A stretch of 57,198 nt of DNA from RGIG8597 sp045133795 (GTDB lineage Bacteria; Spirochaetota; GWE2-31-10). The notes beneath the pieces are model-generated. The model was given only the letters and a program-made list of their open reading frames with translations, was not told the DNA's origin and made no database searches. Both the position numbers and the translations under genes were made by a program. Position 1 is the first letter of the stretch. Every line of letters begins with the position of its first letter. The stretch covers positions 1 through 57,198 of the forward strand of contig JBGUUT010000072.1 in assembly GCA_045133795.1 (NCBI GenBank), read 5' to 3'. Shown here piece by piece: positions 44,005 to 51,587 of the stretch.

Positions 44005-45779
44005 AGGATCTACTTGAGTATGTAGAAATACAAAAGCTTTTGGAAATCGGTAAAACAAAACAAGTCATTACTTATGATGAATTAAATAAAAATTTACCTC
44101 AAGAAATTATTGAGGATGATAGAATTGATGATGTTTTAATTTTATTGAAAGATGCAAATATAGCGATTCAGGACGAGACTTTATCTCAAGAAGAATTGAA
44201 TAAAATTATTGCTAGTGAAAGTAAAAAAGATGCTAAAAAGAAAGTTATTAGCGGCGGTACGGCATCTCTTTCCGACGATCCTATCCGTATTTATTTAAAA
44301 GAAATCGGTAAAGTGGATTTACTTAGTGCAGAAGATGAAGTTGAGCTTGCTAAAAAGATAGAAGACGGTGAAGAGCTTATTAATTCTTCTATCAGAAAAG
44401 TCGGTATTACTTTAATTGAATTTTCAAACCTTTTGGAGAAAATCAGTGCAGACCCTATAGATCCTAATCGACCTATTGTTACAATTCGTTCTGACTCCAA
44501 AGATTATTCAGCAGAAAAGAAGCGTTTAAAAAGTAAATATAAAGATATTTTAGATTCTTTTATGAAAAAGGTTTTCTATTTTAAATCTTTATTAGAGAAG
44601 AATAGAACTCTTAAAAATCCAGAAGAAAAAGAGAAGCTTGCTGTTGAAATTGCAAAAGTTCAGGAAGAAGCATTTGATATTATGTTTTCTCACGAGATTG
44701 ATAATCAAGATATTTTATATTTGGCGGACAGCGTTGTTGATGTAATGAATAAAATTGTTGAAATTGAAAACCAAAATAAAAAAATATTGAGTAAATTTAG
44801 AATCAAGAATACAAAAGATTTTAAAGAATTAATAAAAGAACTTGAAGATCATGAACAGCGAAGAGAAATAGAAGAAGAATATGGTTACAGTGCAGAAAAG
44901 ATTCATGATTTGTATAAAAAGAAAACTAGAAATGATGCACAGTTAAAGGCATATGAACAAAAATATTTTAACTCAATTGAAGAGATTAAAAAGTTTGGAA
45001 ATAACATTTATTGCGGTGTTCAAAAAGTTAATCATGCTAAATCAAAATTAGTAAATGCTAATTTGCGTCTTGTAGTTTCTATTGCGAAAAAATATACAAA
45101 TCGCGGTTTGCAATTTTTTGATTTAATTCAGGAAGGTAATATAGGTTTAATTAAAGCTGTAGATAAATTTGAGTATAAAAAAGGTTATAAATTTTCTACT
45201 TATGCAACTTGGTGGATTCGTCAGGCTATAACTCGTTCAATAAGCGATCAGGCGAGAACAATTCGTGTTCCAGTTCATATGATAGAACAAATAAATAAAG
45301 TTCATCGAGAAACTAGAAGACTTATGCAGGTTCATGGACGTGAACCGACTACGGATGAAATCGCAGAAGCATTAGGATGGTCTGTAGGAAAAGTAAAAAG
45401 TGTTCGTAATGTAGCCAGAGAACCGGTTAGTTTGGAAACTCCGATTGGAGAGGAAGACGACAGCTCATTGGGAGAATTTATTGAGGATAAGGGATTTGAA
45501 AATCCATTGGAATATGTTATAAATAATGACTTCAAAGAGATTTTTAGAAAACTAATCAAAAATCTTCCGGTAAAAGAGCAAAATGTTTTACATATGCGTT
45601 ATGGTTTTGAAGATGGATGTGCTTCGACATTGGAACAAGTCGGTAATTATTTCAATGTTACACGTGAAAGAATTCGTCAGATTGAATCAAAAGCAAAAAG
45701 TAAGCTTAGAAATTCCAAAAACCGTAAGATGTTAGAAGATTTTATTGATAACAACATTAATAATATTAATAATAATTAG
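44001..45779 (+). CDS. rpoD: RNA polymerase primary sigma factor
   Basis: 592-aa housekeeping sigma-70. Region 1.1-like helices open the chain, then 1.2 (DDPIRIYLKEIGKVDLLSAEDEV). A long non-conserved helical insert separates it from region 2 (NLRLVVSIAKKYTNRGLQFFDLIQEGNIGL, then YKFSTYATWWIRQAITR). Region 3 and region 4 (TLEQVGNYFNVTRERIRQIESKA) complete it. It overlaps dnaG by four bases and is followed after 11 nt by the zinc-ribbon gene. The consensus-like promoters described in this window would be its targets. Confidence 0.97.
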   Translation: MKDLLEYVEIQKLLEIGKTKQVITYDELNKNLPQEIIEDDRIDDVLILLKDANIAIQDETLSQEELNKIIASESKKDAKKKVISGGTASLSDDPIRIYLKEIGKVDLLSAEDEVELAKKIEDGEELINSSIRKVGITLIEFSNLLEKISADPIDPNRPIVTIRSDSKDYSAEKKRLKSKYKDILDSFMKKVFYFKSLLEKNRTLKNPEEKEKLAVEIAKVQEEAFDIMFSHEIDNQDILYLADSVVDVMNKIVEIENQNKKILSKFRIKNTKDFKELIKELEDHEQRREIEEEYGYSAEKIHDLYKKKTRNDAQLKAYEQKYFNSIEEIKKFGNNIYCGVQKVNHAKSKLVNANLRLVVSIAKKYTNRGLQFFDLIQEGNIGLIKAVDKFEYKKGYKFSTYATWWIRQAITRSISDQARTIRVPVHMIEQINKVHRETRRLMQVHGREPTTDEIAEALGWSVGKVKSVRNVAREPVSLETPIGEEDDSSLGEFIEDKGFENPLEYVINNDFKEIFRKLIKNLPVKEQNVLHMRYGFEDGCASTLEQVGNYFNVTRERIRQIESKAKSKLRNSKNRKMLEDFIDNNINNINNN

Positions 45780-45790
45780 GAGTATAGGTT

Positions 45791-46588
45791 ATGACTGAAG
45801 TTGATAAGTCAGTATATGATAAACTGATTGAATATCAGGATATCTTGATGGATAAGTTTAAGTTGGAAGAATTAATGGATGGATTACCTAAGGTAATTGC
45901 TTCTAAGAATGAGATTTTGAGTCGTTTGAAAAAAACTTATTTGACAAAACATAAGCAGTATAAGAAATTGGAAGAAAATCTTTTGTCTTATGATAAAAAA
46001 GTCGGTGAGTTAAAATTAGAACAGGCTGATTTGGAAGAGAAAATAAAATCTACTAAAACTCAAAAAGAATTTGAAGTTGTGGATAAAACTATTCGCGACA
46101 GAAAAGAACGTGAAGAAGAACTTCATGCTCAAATGGAACAGGATAAAGAAGTTATCAATGATTTACGTAGTGCTATCAGTGATTACGAAATTGATATGAA
46201 ACGTCAGGAAGACGATATTGCCAGAGAGCAAGAGCGTATTAATGCAGAATTAGCAAAAGTTAAAAAAAGCATGGAAGAACTTGAAGCTAAGGAAAAAGAA
46301 GTTGTTGACGGTATTGATGAAGAGTTCCGTGCTAAATTTGAAAAGATTGTAAGAAATAAAGAAGGTCGAGGTATTGTTGCAGTAACTTGTGGGTATTGTA
46401 CCGGCTGTCATTTAGTTTTACCTCAAGAGTTTATTAACAAGGTAAGAAGTAATGATAAAATTTATTTCTGCCCGAATTGTTCAAGAACTCTTTACTTTAG
46501 AGAAGATGATGTTGCTAACGGAGAAAATATTTTCTCTGCATTTGGTAACGGCGACGATGATGATGATTTCTTCAATGCTGAGGATTAA
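45791..46588 (+). CDS. Coiled-coil C4-type zinc-ribbon protein
   Basis: 265-aa cytoplasmic protein of the CT398/CdsZ type. Residues 1-190 form a long Glu/Lys-rich coiled-coil hairpin. A C-terminal zinc ribbon follows with CGYCTGC and CPNC pairs, then a strongly acidic tail ending DDDDDFFNAED. In other bacteria such proteins sit beside flagellar, sigma-54 or primase genes, and are thought to chaperone or tether partners. Its fixed position between rpoD and RNase H is a feature of spirochaetes as far as I recall. It has AGGAG upstream and belongs to the dnaG operon. Confidence 0.85.
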   Translation: MTEVDKSVYDKLIEYQDILMDKFKLEELMDGLPKVIASKNEILSRLKKTYLTKHKQYKKLEENLLSYDKKVGELKLEQADLEEKIKSTKTQKEFEVVDKTIRDRKEREEELHAQMEQDKEVINDLRSAISDYEIDMKRQEDDIAREQERINAELAKVKKSMEELEAKEKEVVDGIDEEFRAKFEKIVRNKEGRGIVAVTCGYCTGCHLVLPQEFINKVRSNDKIYFCPNCSRTLYFREDDVANGENIFSAFGNGDDDDDFFNAED

Positions 46589-46593
46589 TTTTT

Positions 46594-47178
46594 ATGTCAG
46601 ATAAAAAGAAAGATGTAGTGATTACAGATTGTTCTGTTTTTAAGGCTATTCTTTCAAATAAAGAAGTACAGGAGGTTGTTGCAAAAACTATTTCCTGTAC
46701 TTCTTTAGAATTAGAAGAGTTCCTAAAACAAAAAACAGCAAAAACACAAAGAAAATTATCTTTTTATACTGACGGCGGAGCAAGAGGAAATCCCGGAGTT
46801 GCCGGATGCGGTGTTGTTGTTGACGACGGAGTAATAAAAAAAGGTTATTTTTATTATTTAGGAATTCAGACTAATAATTTTGCAGAATATACAGGTTTAC
46901 TGAAAGCTTTGTCTTTGGCTAAAGAAATAGGGGCAGAAGATGTAGTTGTATATTCTGATTCAGAGTTAATGTGCAGACAAATAACAGGTGTTTATAAAGT
47001 TAAAAGTCCGCAGTTATTGATTTTGTACAGGGAAGCAATGGCTTCTATTCAATGTTTTAAATCTTTTAAAATTGAGCATGTACGTAGAGAATTTAATAGA
47101 GATGCCGATAGTTTAGCAAATATGGCAATGGATAAAAAGAGAAATGGAGAAGTAGAGTTTACAACCGCTATTTCTTAA
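46594..47178 (+). CDS. rnhA: Ribonuclease H-fold protein (RNase HI family)
   Basis: 194-aa enzyme that cuts RNA in RNA-DNA hybrids. A short N-terminal extension (about 50 residues, Lys-rich, unlike E. coli RnhA) precedes the RNase H fold. The fold has catalytic FYTDGGARGNPG (Asp), NNFAEYTGLL (Glu), VYSDSELMC (Asp) and REFNRDADSLAN (Asp): all four acidic residues are kept. The chain resembles the short RnhA/Cg2455-type family. It follows the zinc-ribbon gene by five bases. The last nine codons appear to be shared with the 5' end of rnpB. Confidence 0.88.
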   Translation: MSDKKKDVVITDCSVFKAILSNKEVQEVVAKTISCTSLELEEFLKQKTAKTQRKLSFYTDGGARGNPGVAGCGVVVDDGVIKKGYFYYLGIQTNNFAEYTGLLKALSLAKEIGAEDVVVYSDSELMCRQITGVYKVKSPQLLILYREAMASIQCFKSFKIEHVRREFNRDADSLANMAMDKKRNGEVEFTTAIS

Positions 47179-47500
47179 TATTATTAATGAGATAGAGGAA
47201 AGTCCGGGCTCCATAGGATATGACGCCGGATAACGTCCGGACCTTGCTTTTTTAGCAGGGATGGAAAGTGCAGCAGAAAGTATACCGCCGGGAAACCGGT
47301 AAGGGTGAAATGGTGAGGTAAGAGCTCACCGCATAAATGGCGACATTTGTGGCATGGTAAACCCCGTCAGGAGCAATGTTAAGTAGAAAGAGAGCTATCC
47401 GTTCATTAACTTTCGGGTAAACAGCATGAGTATTATAGAAATATAATTACCAGACAGATGGTTGTTTCAAACAGAACCCGGCTTACAGCTCTACTTTTTG
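47150..47500 (+). ncRNA. rnpB: RNase P RNA (class A)
   Basis: Catalytic RNA that matures tRNA 5' ends. Universal elements are clear: GAGGAAAGTCCGGGCTCC (47195-47212), the GGTGAAATGGTGAGGTAAGAG region (about 47304-47324), GGTAAACCCC near 47356, and ACAGAACCCGGCTTAC (47471-47486). In class A RNAs the first conserved block is preceded by helices P1-P3, so the 5' end must lie upstream of 47190. The 3' arm CTCTACTT (47489-47496) pairs exactly with AAGTAGAG (47150-47157), which gives P1 and places the 5' end inside the RNase H gene. A T-rich tail (CTTTTTGATTTTTC) follows. End positions are estimates. Confidence 0.9.
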
Positions 47501-47507
47501 ATTTTTC

Positions 47508-48125
47508 TTATTTATCGTCGTGAATTAGGAAAGTTTCCAGTTTTGCGAGTTTATTTTCTATACTGTCTAATCGCATTTCAATAATAGTGTCGTAATCGTA
47601 ATCGAATTCTTCATTATCAATTTCATATGCAAGGTCTTCTATTTGTTCCCAACCGATGTGGACGTCAATTTTATTGACTTCTTGTGCATATAATTTTGTT
47701 TTTTCCCAATAATGTTTAGCGATATCATATCTAGATTTTGCGATTTCAAAACTGTTTTTTATATCTTCTGCCCATTCAGCATTATAAAAAGCAATATCAC
47801 GTTTATCGAATTCCCAGCCCCAGCCAACGTATTCTTTAGTAAGTAAATAATAAATGTGAAAACGTAATAATAACTTGTATTTCACGTATTCTTCCCATGT
47901 ATTAGTTACTATAATAGCTTGGCTGGGATGTGCATTAACGAGTTTTAGGGAATTCTCAAGCCAGAAAATATTTCTTTTATAGTTAGTTTGATTGGATAAT
48001 AAATTAGATTCATATAGGCGATAAACTTGTTCTATATAAATCATCTTTTGAGGTTTTGCGACAATATTTGAAATCGAAACAATAAGAAGAAAGATTGCAA
48101 TTATTGTGACTTTAACTTTTTTCAT
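47508..48125 (-). CDS. Hypothetical exported helical protein
   Basis: 205-aa protein with a clear signal peptide (cleavage after IVA), probably periplasmic. The mature part is helical, rich in Trp, Tyr and charged residues (e.g. KYKLLLRFHIYYLLTKEYVGWGWEF), with no recognised motif. It has AAGGAG upstream. Its stop lies a few bases from the convergent rnpB, and it is 24 nt after the hydrogenase-chemoreceptor fusion gene, so it may be translated from the same message and be related to that sensor. Confidence 0.7.
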   Translation of the reverse strand: MKKVKVTIIAIFLLIVSISNIVAKPQKMIYIEQVYRLYESNLLSNQTNYKRNIFWLENSLKLVNAHPSQAIIVTNTWEEYVKYKLLLRFHIYYLLTKEYVGWGWEFDKRDIAFYNAEWAEDIKNSFEIAKSRYDIAKHYWEKTKLYAQEVNKIDVHIGWEQIEDLAYEIDNEEFDYDYDTIIEMRLDSIENKLAKLETFLIHDDK

Positions 48126-48149
48126 TATCCAATCTCCTTTTAACTAAGT

Positions 48150-49979
48150 TTAAGATAAATTATCTTGAGACTTCAAACGTGTTGACATTGATGTTAAATC
48201 TTGAATATCGTTAGCTATTTTTTCTAAAGAATTCTTTATTGTTTCAATGTTTTCCTTAAAGTTTGAAGTATGTTTGTCTAATGAAGCTATATTAGTAATC
48301 ATTTTTTCATTAGTTGATTTTGTTGTTAAGGTGATAGGAAGCAATTTTTCTGTTTCACCTTTTGTTTTATCCGCAAGATTACGAATTTCAGATGCAACTA
48401 CTGCAAAACCTTTTCCCATATCACCGGCACGTGAAGCTTCTATTGATGCATTCAAAGATAACAGGTTAATCTGTTCGGAGATTTCAAAAATTGTATTTAC
48501 AATCGGAGCAAATGCATTTGAATCTCTTTGAGAATTAACATTTAATTTTTGAATTTCAGTGATAATCTTTAGAACTTCATTTAATGCAATAATAATTTTC
48601 TCATTTGCAGCTTTCATTGATGTTGTATATAAGTTCATTTCCGAAGCTGTTGAAGACAATGCAGAAGAAATCTCATTGTTGTTTTTTACGGCAGTTTTCA
48701 ATAATTTTTCTGTATTTTTTGAACTGCTCATTAAATTACAAAGACGATTTGCAACTGCAGTAGCAAATTCATCAACATCATCATAACCGGTATAACTGCA
48801 AATAAAATCTTGCGGATAACGGAAAGATGCGTTTTCAAAAGCTTTTACAAGTTTATCAACAGGCATTTTCAATATCGGTTTTGGTGATTCTGAGAAGAAA
48901 ATACGTTCAGTTGATACATTATGTAAATCACAATATTGAGTAAGGCGTTCAAAAGTAGAATGAGCCTTTGATTTATTTTTATAATTAGCAATGGAATTCA
49001 TTTCAATATCATAAATGTTCCATTTTAACTCTTCATGAGTTAGATTTATATTACATGCAGGTCCGGAAAAACATCCCATTTTACAGCCGGAACAATCGAT
49101 AAGAAGAGGAAAGTGTTCAAACTTTTCATCGATATTCTTTTGTAAGTCGGGTAAATTTTCTTTGAACATTTCATAACCGGAATATTTGTTAGTATAGATA
49201 GATTGAAATTTACGATTAAGAAGTTTATTCATTCCCCCGTCTTGACAGAATGTATTTCCTCGTTCCGGACTTTCTAAGTCAAAATTTTCTTCTTGATATT
49301 TGTTAATATCAACTTTATGAAGTTGTAAGTATTTATCTAAATTATTAAATGTTAAATTGTATTGAATTGTACTGTCTGTATCCGGATCTTTAAATTCTCT
49401 GCGTTTTGCAATACATGGTCCTAAGTATGCAATATCTCCGTCAAACTTTAATTTTCTTCTGATATAATTTGCGAGAATAACAACCGGAGAATGAAGATGA
49501 GCAAGATTGTTAACCAAAGCCGGTTGATAAATCTTAATATACTCAGTTGCAGCCGGACATCTTTGTGTTAATAAAGGAACACGAGTTTCATCTTGAATTT
49601 GTTCAAGATATTTACTTGCTAAAATTTCAGCTCCCAGAGCTTCATTATAAATTCCGTCCAGAACTAATGTAGATTTTAAATATCCAAACAAGTTTTTGTA
49701 GTTATTTTTATATTTAACTAAAACAACAGGGGAAACAATAAGACATGTTTTGTTTCCTTTATTAATCTTGTTTATAAAATCATCAAAATCATCAACTAAA
49801 TCGATAGCTTCGTATTTACATGCTTTGTAACAATTTCCACATCCGATACACAGATTGTCATTTACGGATACAGATTGTCCATCCGTCGATAAACAGTATT
49901 TTACGGGACAAGCCTGAATACAGGCTTTGCAGTTTACACATTTTTCGCTATTGAATTTTACAACCTTACACAGATCCAT
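48150..49979 (-). CDS. [FeFe]-hydrogenase-like sensor fused to chemoreceptor signalling domain
   Basis: 609-aa soluble protein: no signal peptide or membrane helix. Residues 8-60 bind two [4Fe-4S] clusters (C14, C17, C20, C24; C44, C47, C50, C54). Residues 75-400 match the [FeFe]-hydrogenase H-domain. Motif L1 is TQRCPA (C141), L2 is GPCIAKR (C189, with the conserved Lys), and L3 is CSGCKMGCFSGPAC (C299, C303). The four H-cluster cysteines are thus present, but the proton-transfer Cys before C141 is Arg. Residues 430-600 are an MCP domain with the hairpin tip EISEQINLLSLNASIEASRAGDM...GKGFAVVASEIRNLA. It is inferred to be a cytoplasmic H2/redox chemoreceptor signalling to CheA/CheW. Confidence 0.9.
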   Translation of the reverse strand: MDLCKVVKFNSEKCVNCKACIQACPVKYCLSTDGQSVSVNDNLCIGCGNCYKACKYEAIDLVDDFDDFINKINKGNKTCLIVSPVVLVKYKNNYKNLFGYLKSTLVLDGIYNEALGAEILASKYLEQIQDETRVPLLTQRCPAATEYIKIYQPALVNNLAHLHSPVVILANYIRRKLKFDGDIAYLGPCIAKRREFKDPDTDSTIQYNLTFNNLDKYLQLHKVDINKYQEENFDLESPERGNTFCQDGGMNKLLNRKFQSIYTNKYSGYEMFKENLPDLQKNIDEKFEHFPLLIDCSGCKMGCFSGPACNINLTHEELKWNIYDIEMNSIANYKNKSKAHSTFERLTQYCDLHNVSTERIFFSESPKPILKMPVDKLVKAFENASFRYPQDFICSYTGYDDVDEFATAVANRLCNLMSSSKNTEKLLKTAVKNNNEISSALSSTASEMNLYTTSMKAANEKIIIALNEVLKIITEIQKLNVNSQRDSNAFAPIVNTIFEISEQINLLSLNASIEASRAGDMGKGFAVVASEIRNLADKTKGETEKLLPITLTTKSTNEKMITNIASLDKHTSNFKENIETIKNSLEKIANDIQDLTSMSTRLKSQDNLS

Positions 49980-50064
49980 ATTTCCAACCTTTAATTACTA
50001 AAATGTAGCTTCTTATCTTATCGAGAAAAGAAAGCAAAACTATAATTTATTTCTTTTAAAAATA

Positions 50065-50077
50065 AATGATTTTCATT
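50065..50077. promoter_or_regulatory. Possible Fur-box-like site upstream of hydrogenase-chemoreceptor gene
   Basis: AATGATTTTCATT (5-3-5 inverted repeat), 86-98 nt before the ATG. It resembles the centre of a Fur box (AATGATAATCATT). The surrounding bases match less well, so this is only a candidate. Confidence 0.3.
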
Positions 50078-50126
50078 GTTAAAATAAAGAAAACCACAAA
50101 AATGAAGAAAAATGCTCAATTTGTGA

Positions 50127-50474
50127 TTATATTTTTGGTAACGTACCCAAAATAAATATTCCGCAAAAAATCAAACCGACTCCGATAAAGTTCCATTTAT
50201 TGAGTTTTTCTTTAAGCAAAAACGCAGAAATTATCATTGTCCATAAATACGTGATTGATGTCATCGGTAATACAACGGAATACGGTAAATATTTAAGATA
50301 AAAAACATTTAACAACGCCGCAAGAAAATACAAAAAACCACCGAGATAAAAGAAAGGACTAAAAATATAACCGGTGATGTTTTTTATTTTATTACCGGCG
50401 ATTTTTAGAAAATATGCACCGAATGCACCTAAGACAGTTCCTATCACAAGTAAGATAAAACAGAGTACAATCAT
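50127..50474 (-). CDS. Small four-helix transporter subunit (SMR/EamA-like), second of a pair
   Basis: 115-aa membrane protein with four predicted helices: VLCFILLVIGTVLGAFGAYF, then FYLGGFLYFLAALLNVFYL, VVLPMTSITYLWTMIISAFLL and FIGVGLIFCGIFILGTL. It resembles ArnE/ArnF and small multidrug-resistance proteins. The start at 50474 has AGGAG and overlaps the partner's stop by four bases. Two unlike SMR subunits encoded together usually form a heterodimer that exports lipids, cations or guanidine-like compounds. Substrate not known. Confidence 0.8.
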   Translation of the reverse strand: MIVLCFILLVIGTVLGAFGAYFLKIAGNKIKNITGYIFSPFFYLGGFLYFLAALLNVFYLKYLPYSVVLPMTSITYLWTMIISAFLLKEKLNKWNFIGVGLIFCGIFILGTLPKI

Positions 50475-50803
50475 GATTTTTCTCCTTTTGATAAACAAAT
50501 AATTCCTAAAATTATAAATACGACGGCAATGATGTGTTGTATTGTAATTTTTTCATTTAAAAAGATGTTACCGAAGAAAATGGCTGCAATATAGCTGAAT
50601 GAGAAAATCGGTTGTAACATACTCAATTTACCGAATCGCAGTGCTACCGTCATAATCAAAGCTCCGATACCGTATGTAAAAAAGCCAATTATCAGCCAGA
50701 AGTTTATTTGAGCTTCCGATATTTTCCAAAAAAGTTGACCTACAGCTACAAACATTGCAGCCGTGAGCATTAATATAATTCCCAATAATGTTTTGTTTTT
50801 CAT
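50471..50803 (-). CDS. Small four-helix transporter subunit (SMR/EamA-like), first of a pair
   Basis: 110-aa membrane protein with four helices. The first carries LTAAMFVAVGQLFWKISEA, the position where SMR proteins often have a functional Glu; here a Gln lies in the helix and a Glu after it. Later helices read FFTYGIGALIMTVALRFG, LQPIFSFSYIAAIFFGNIFLNE and HIIAVVFIILGIICL. The downstream gene overlaps by ATGA. It resembles ArnE/ArnF-type undecaprenyl-linked flippase subunits. It is 16 nt downstream of the NlpC/P60 gene. Confidence 0.8.
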   Translation of the reverse strand: MKNKTLLGIILMLTAAMFVAVGQLFWKISEAQINFWLIIGFFTYGIGALIMTVALRFGKLSMLQPIFSFSYIAAIFFGNIFLNEKITIQHIIAVVFIILGIICLSKGEKS

Positions 50804-50819
50804 AATTCCCTTTTAAAAT

Positions 50820-51347
50820 TTAGTCGTTAAAGATTTTTCCGCCGGAATAAAAAGCACGTTTCCAATATTTTGCACTCAAATCGGATATAACAACACGTCG
50901 GTCATTTCCGAAAGATTGAGCATGAATAAAGTAATCATTTCCCAAATAAACTCCTACATGCGTGACATTGATTGTTCCGTCAGTTGCAAAAAAAACGGCA
51001 TCCCCGGGTTCGAGTTGATATTTTAACACTCTTTCAAACTTTCTGTGCATTGCTGCAGATGTACGTGGCAGAGGTTTACCGGTAGTTTCCAGTGAAACAG
51101 TATAAAGCAACCCCGAACAGTCGATTCCCTTTTTGTTGATTCCTCCGTAAACATAAGGAACGCCAAGGTAATTACGCAAACCTTGTACAAATTTTTCTCT
51201 GTCATTTGCCGGCTTTTTATTTGTTCCGAACAGTTCGGAAAGTTCTTCTTCGGAAAACTTTGTAATTCCCCAAAAATTATCCGTTACGTTGGGATTGGCA
51301 AAAGCAAATGTCGAGATGAACAGAAAAATAATTTTGAACAATTTCAT
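50820..51347 (-). CDS. Secreted NlpC/P60-family peptidase
   Basis: 175-aa exported peptidoglycan endopeptidase (C40). The signal peptide ends FAFA|N. The catalytic domain shows YVYGGINKKGIDCSGL (C77), GDAVFF, THVGVYLG (H130) and FIHAQS (H142), the complete Cys-His-His triad. It would cleave D-Glu to diamino-acid bonds in the stem peptide. No separate targeting domain is present. The ATG has AGGAG. It heads a leftward group with the SMR pair. Confidence 0.93.
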   Translation of the reverse strand: MKLFKIIFLFISTFAFANPNVTDNFWGITKFSEEELSELFGTNKKPANDREKFVQGLRNYLGVPYVYGGINKKGIDCSGLLYTVSLETTGKPLPRTSAAMHRKFERVLKYQLEPGDAVFFATDGTINVTHVGVYLGNDYFIHAQSFGNDRRVVISDLSAKYWKRAFYSGGKIFND

Positions 51348-51587
51348 ATATTTATCTCCTGTAAAAACAAATTATTATACATAATTTTGCTTAGAATAAT
51401 TTAATCTTAATGACTTTTTTGAAAAAAGTAATAAAGGCATAATGATTGCTAAAAATAAATTTGTTAATGAAAATGTATTTTTTGACAACCGTGTGATGGG
51501 GGGTGAAAAGATAAATAATAATTATCGAAAAATTAAAGTTTAAAAGTGTAGAAACTGATATTTGAATAAAGTAAAAGCGAGGAAATT

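Noticed and set aside
45332..45559. Minus-strand ORF within rpoD
   Set aside because: Antisense to the sigma region 3/4 coding sequence, Ser/Pro-rich composition typical of reversed codons, no start signal.
51413..51429. ACTTTTTTgAAAAAAGT palindrome as an operator
   Set aside because: It is almost pure A/T tract, low in information, and has no placement relative to a clear promoter.
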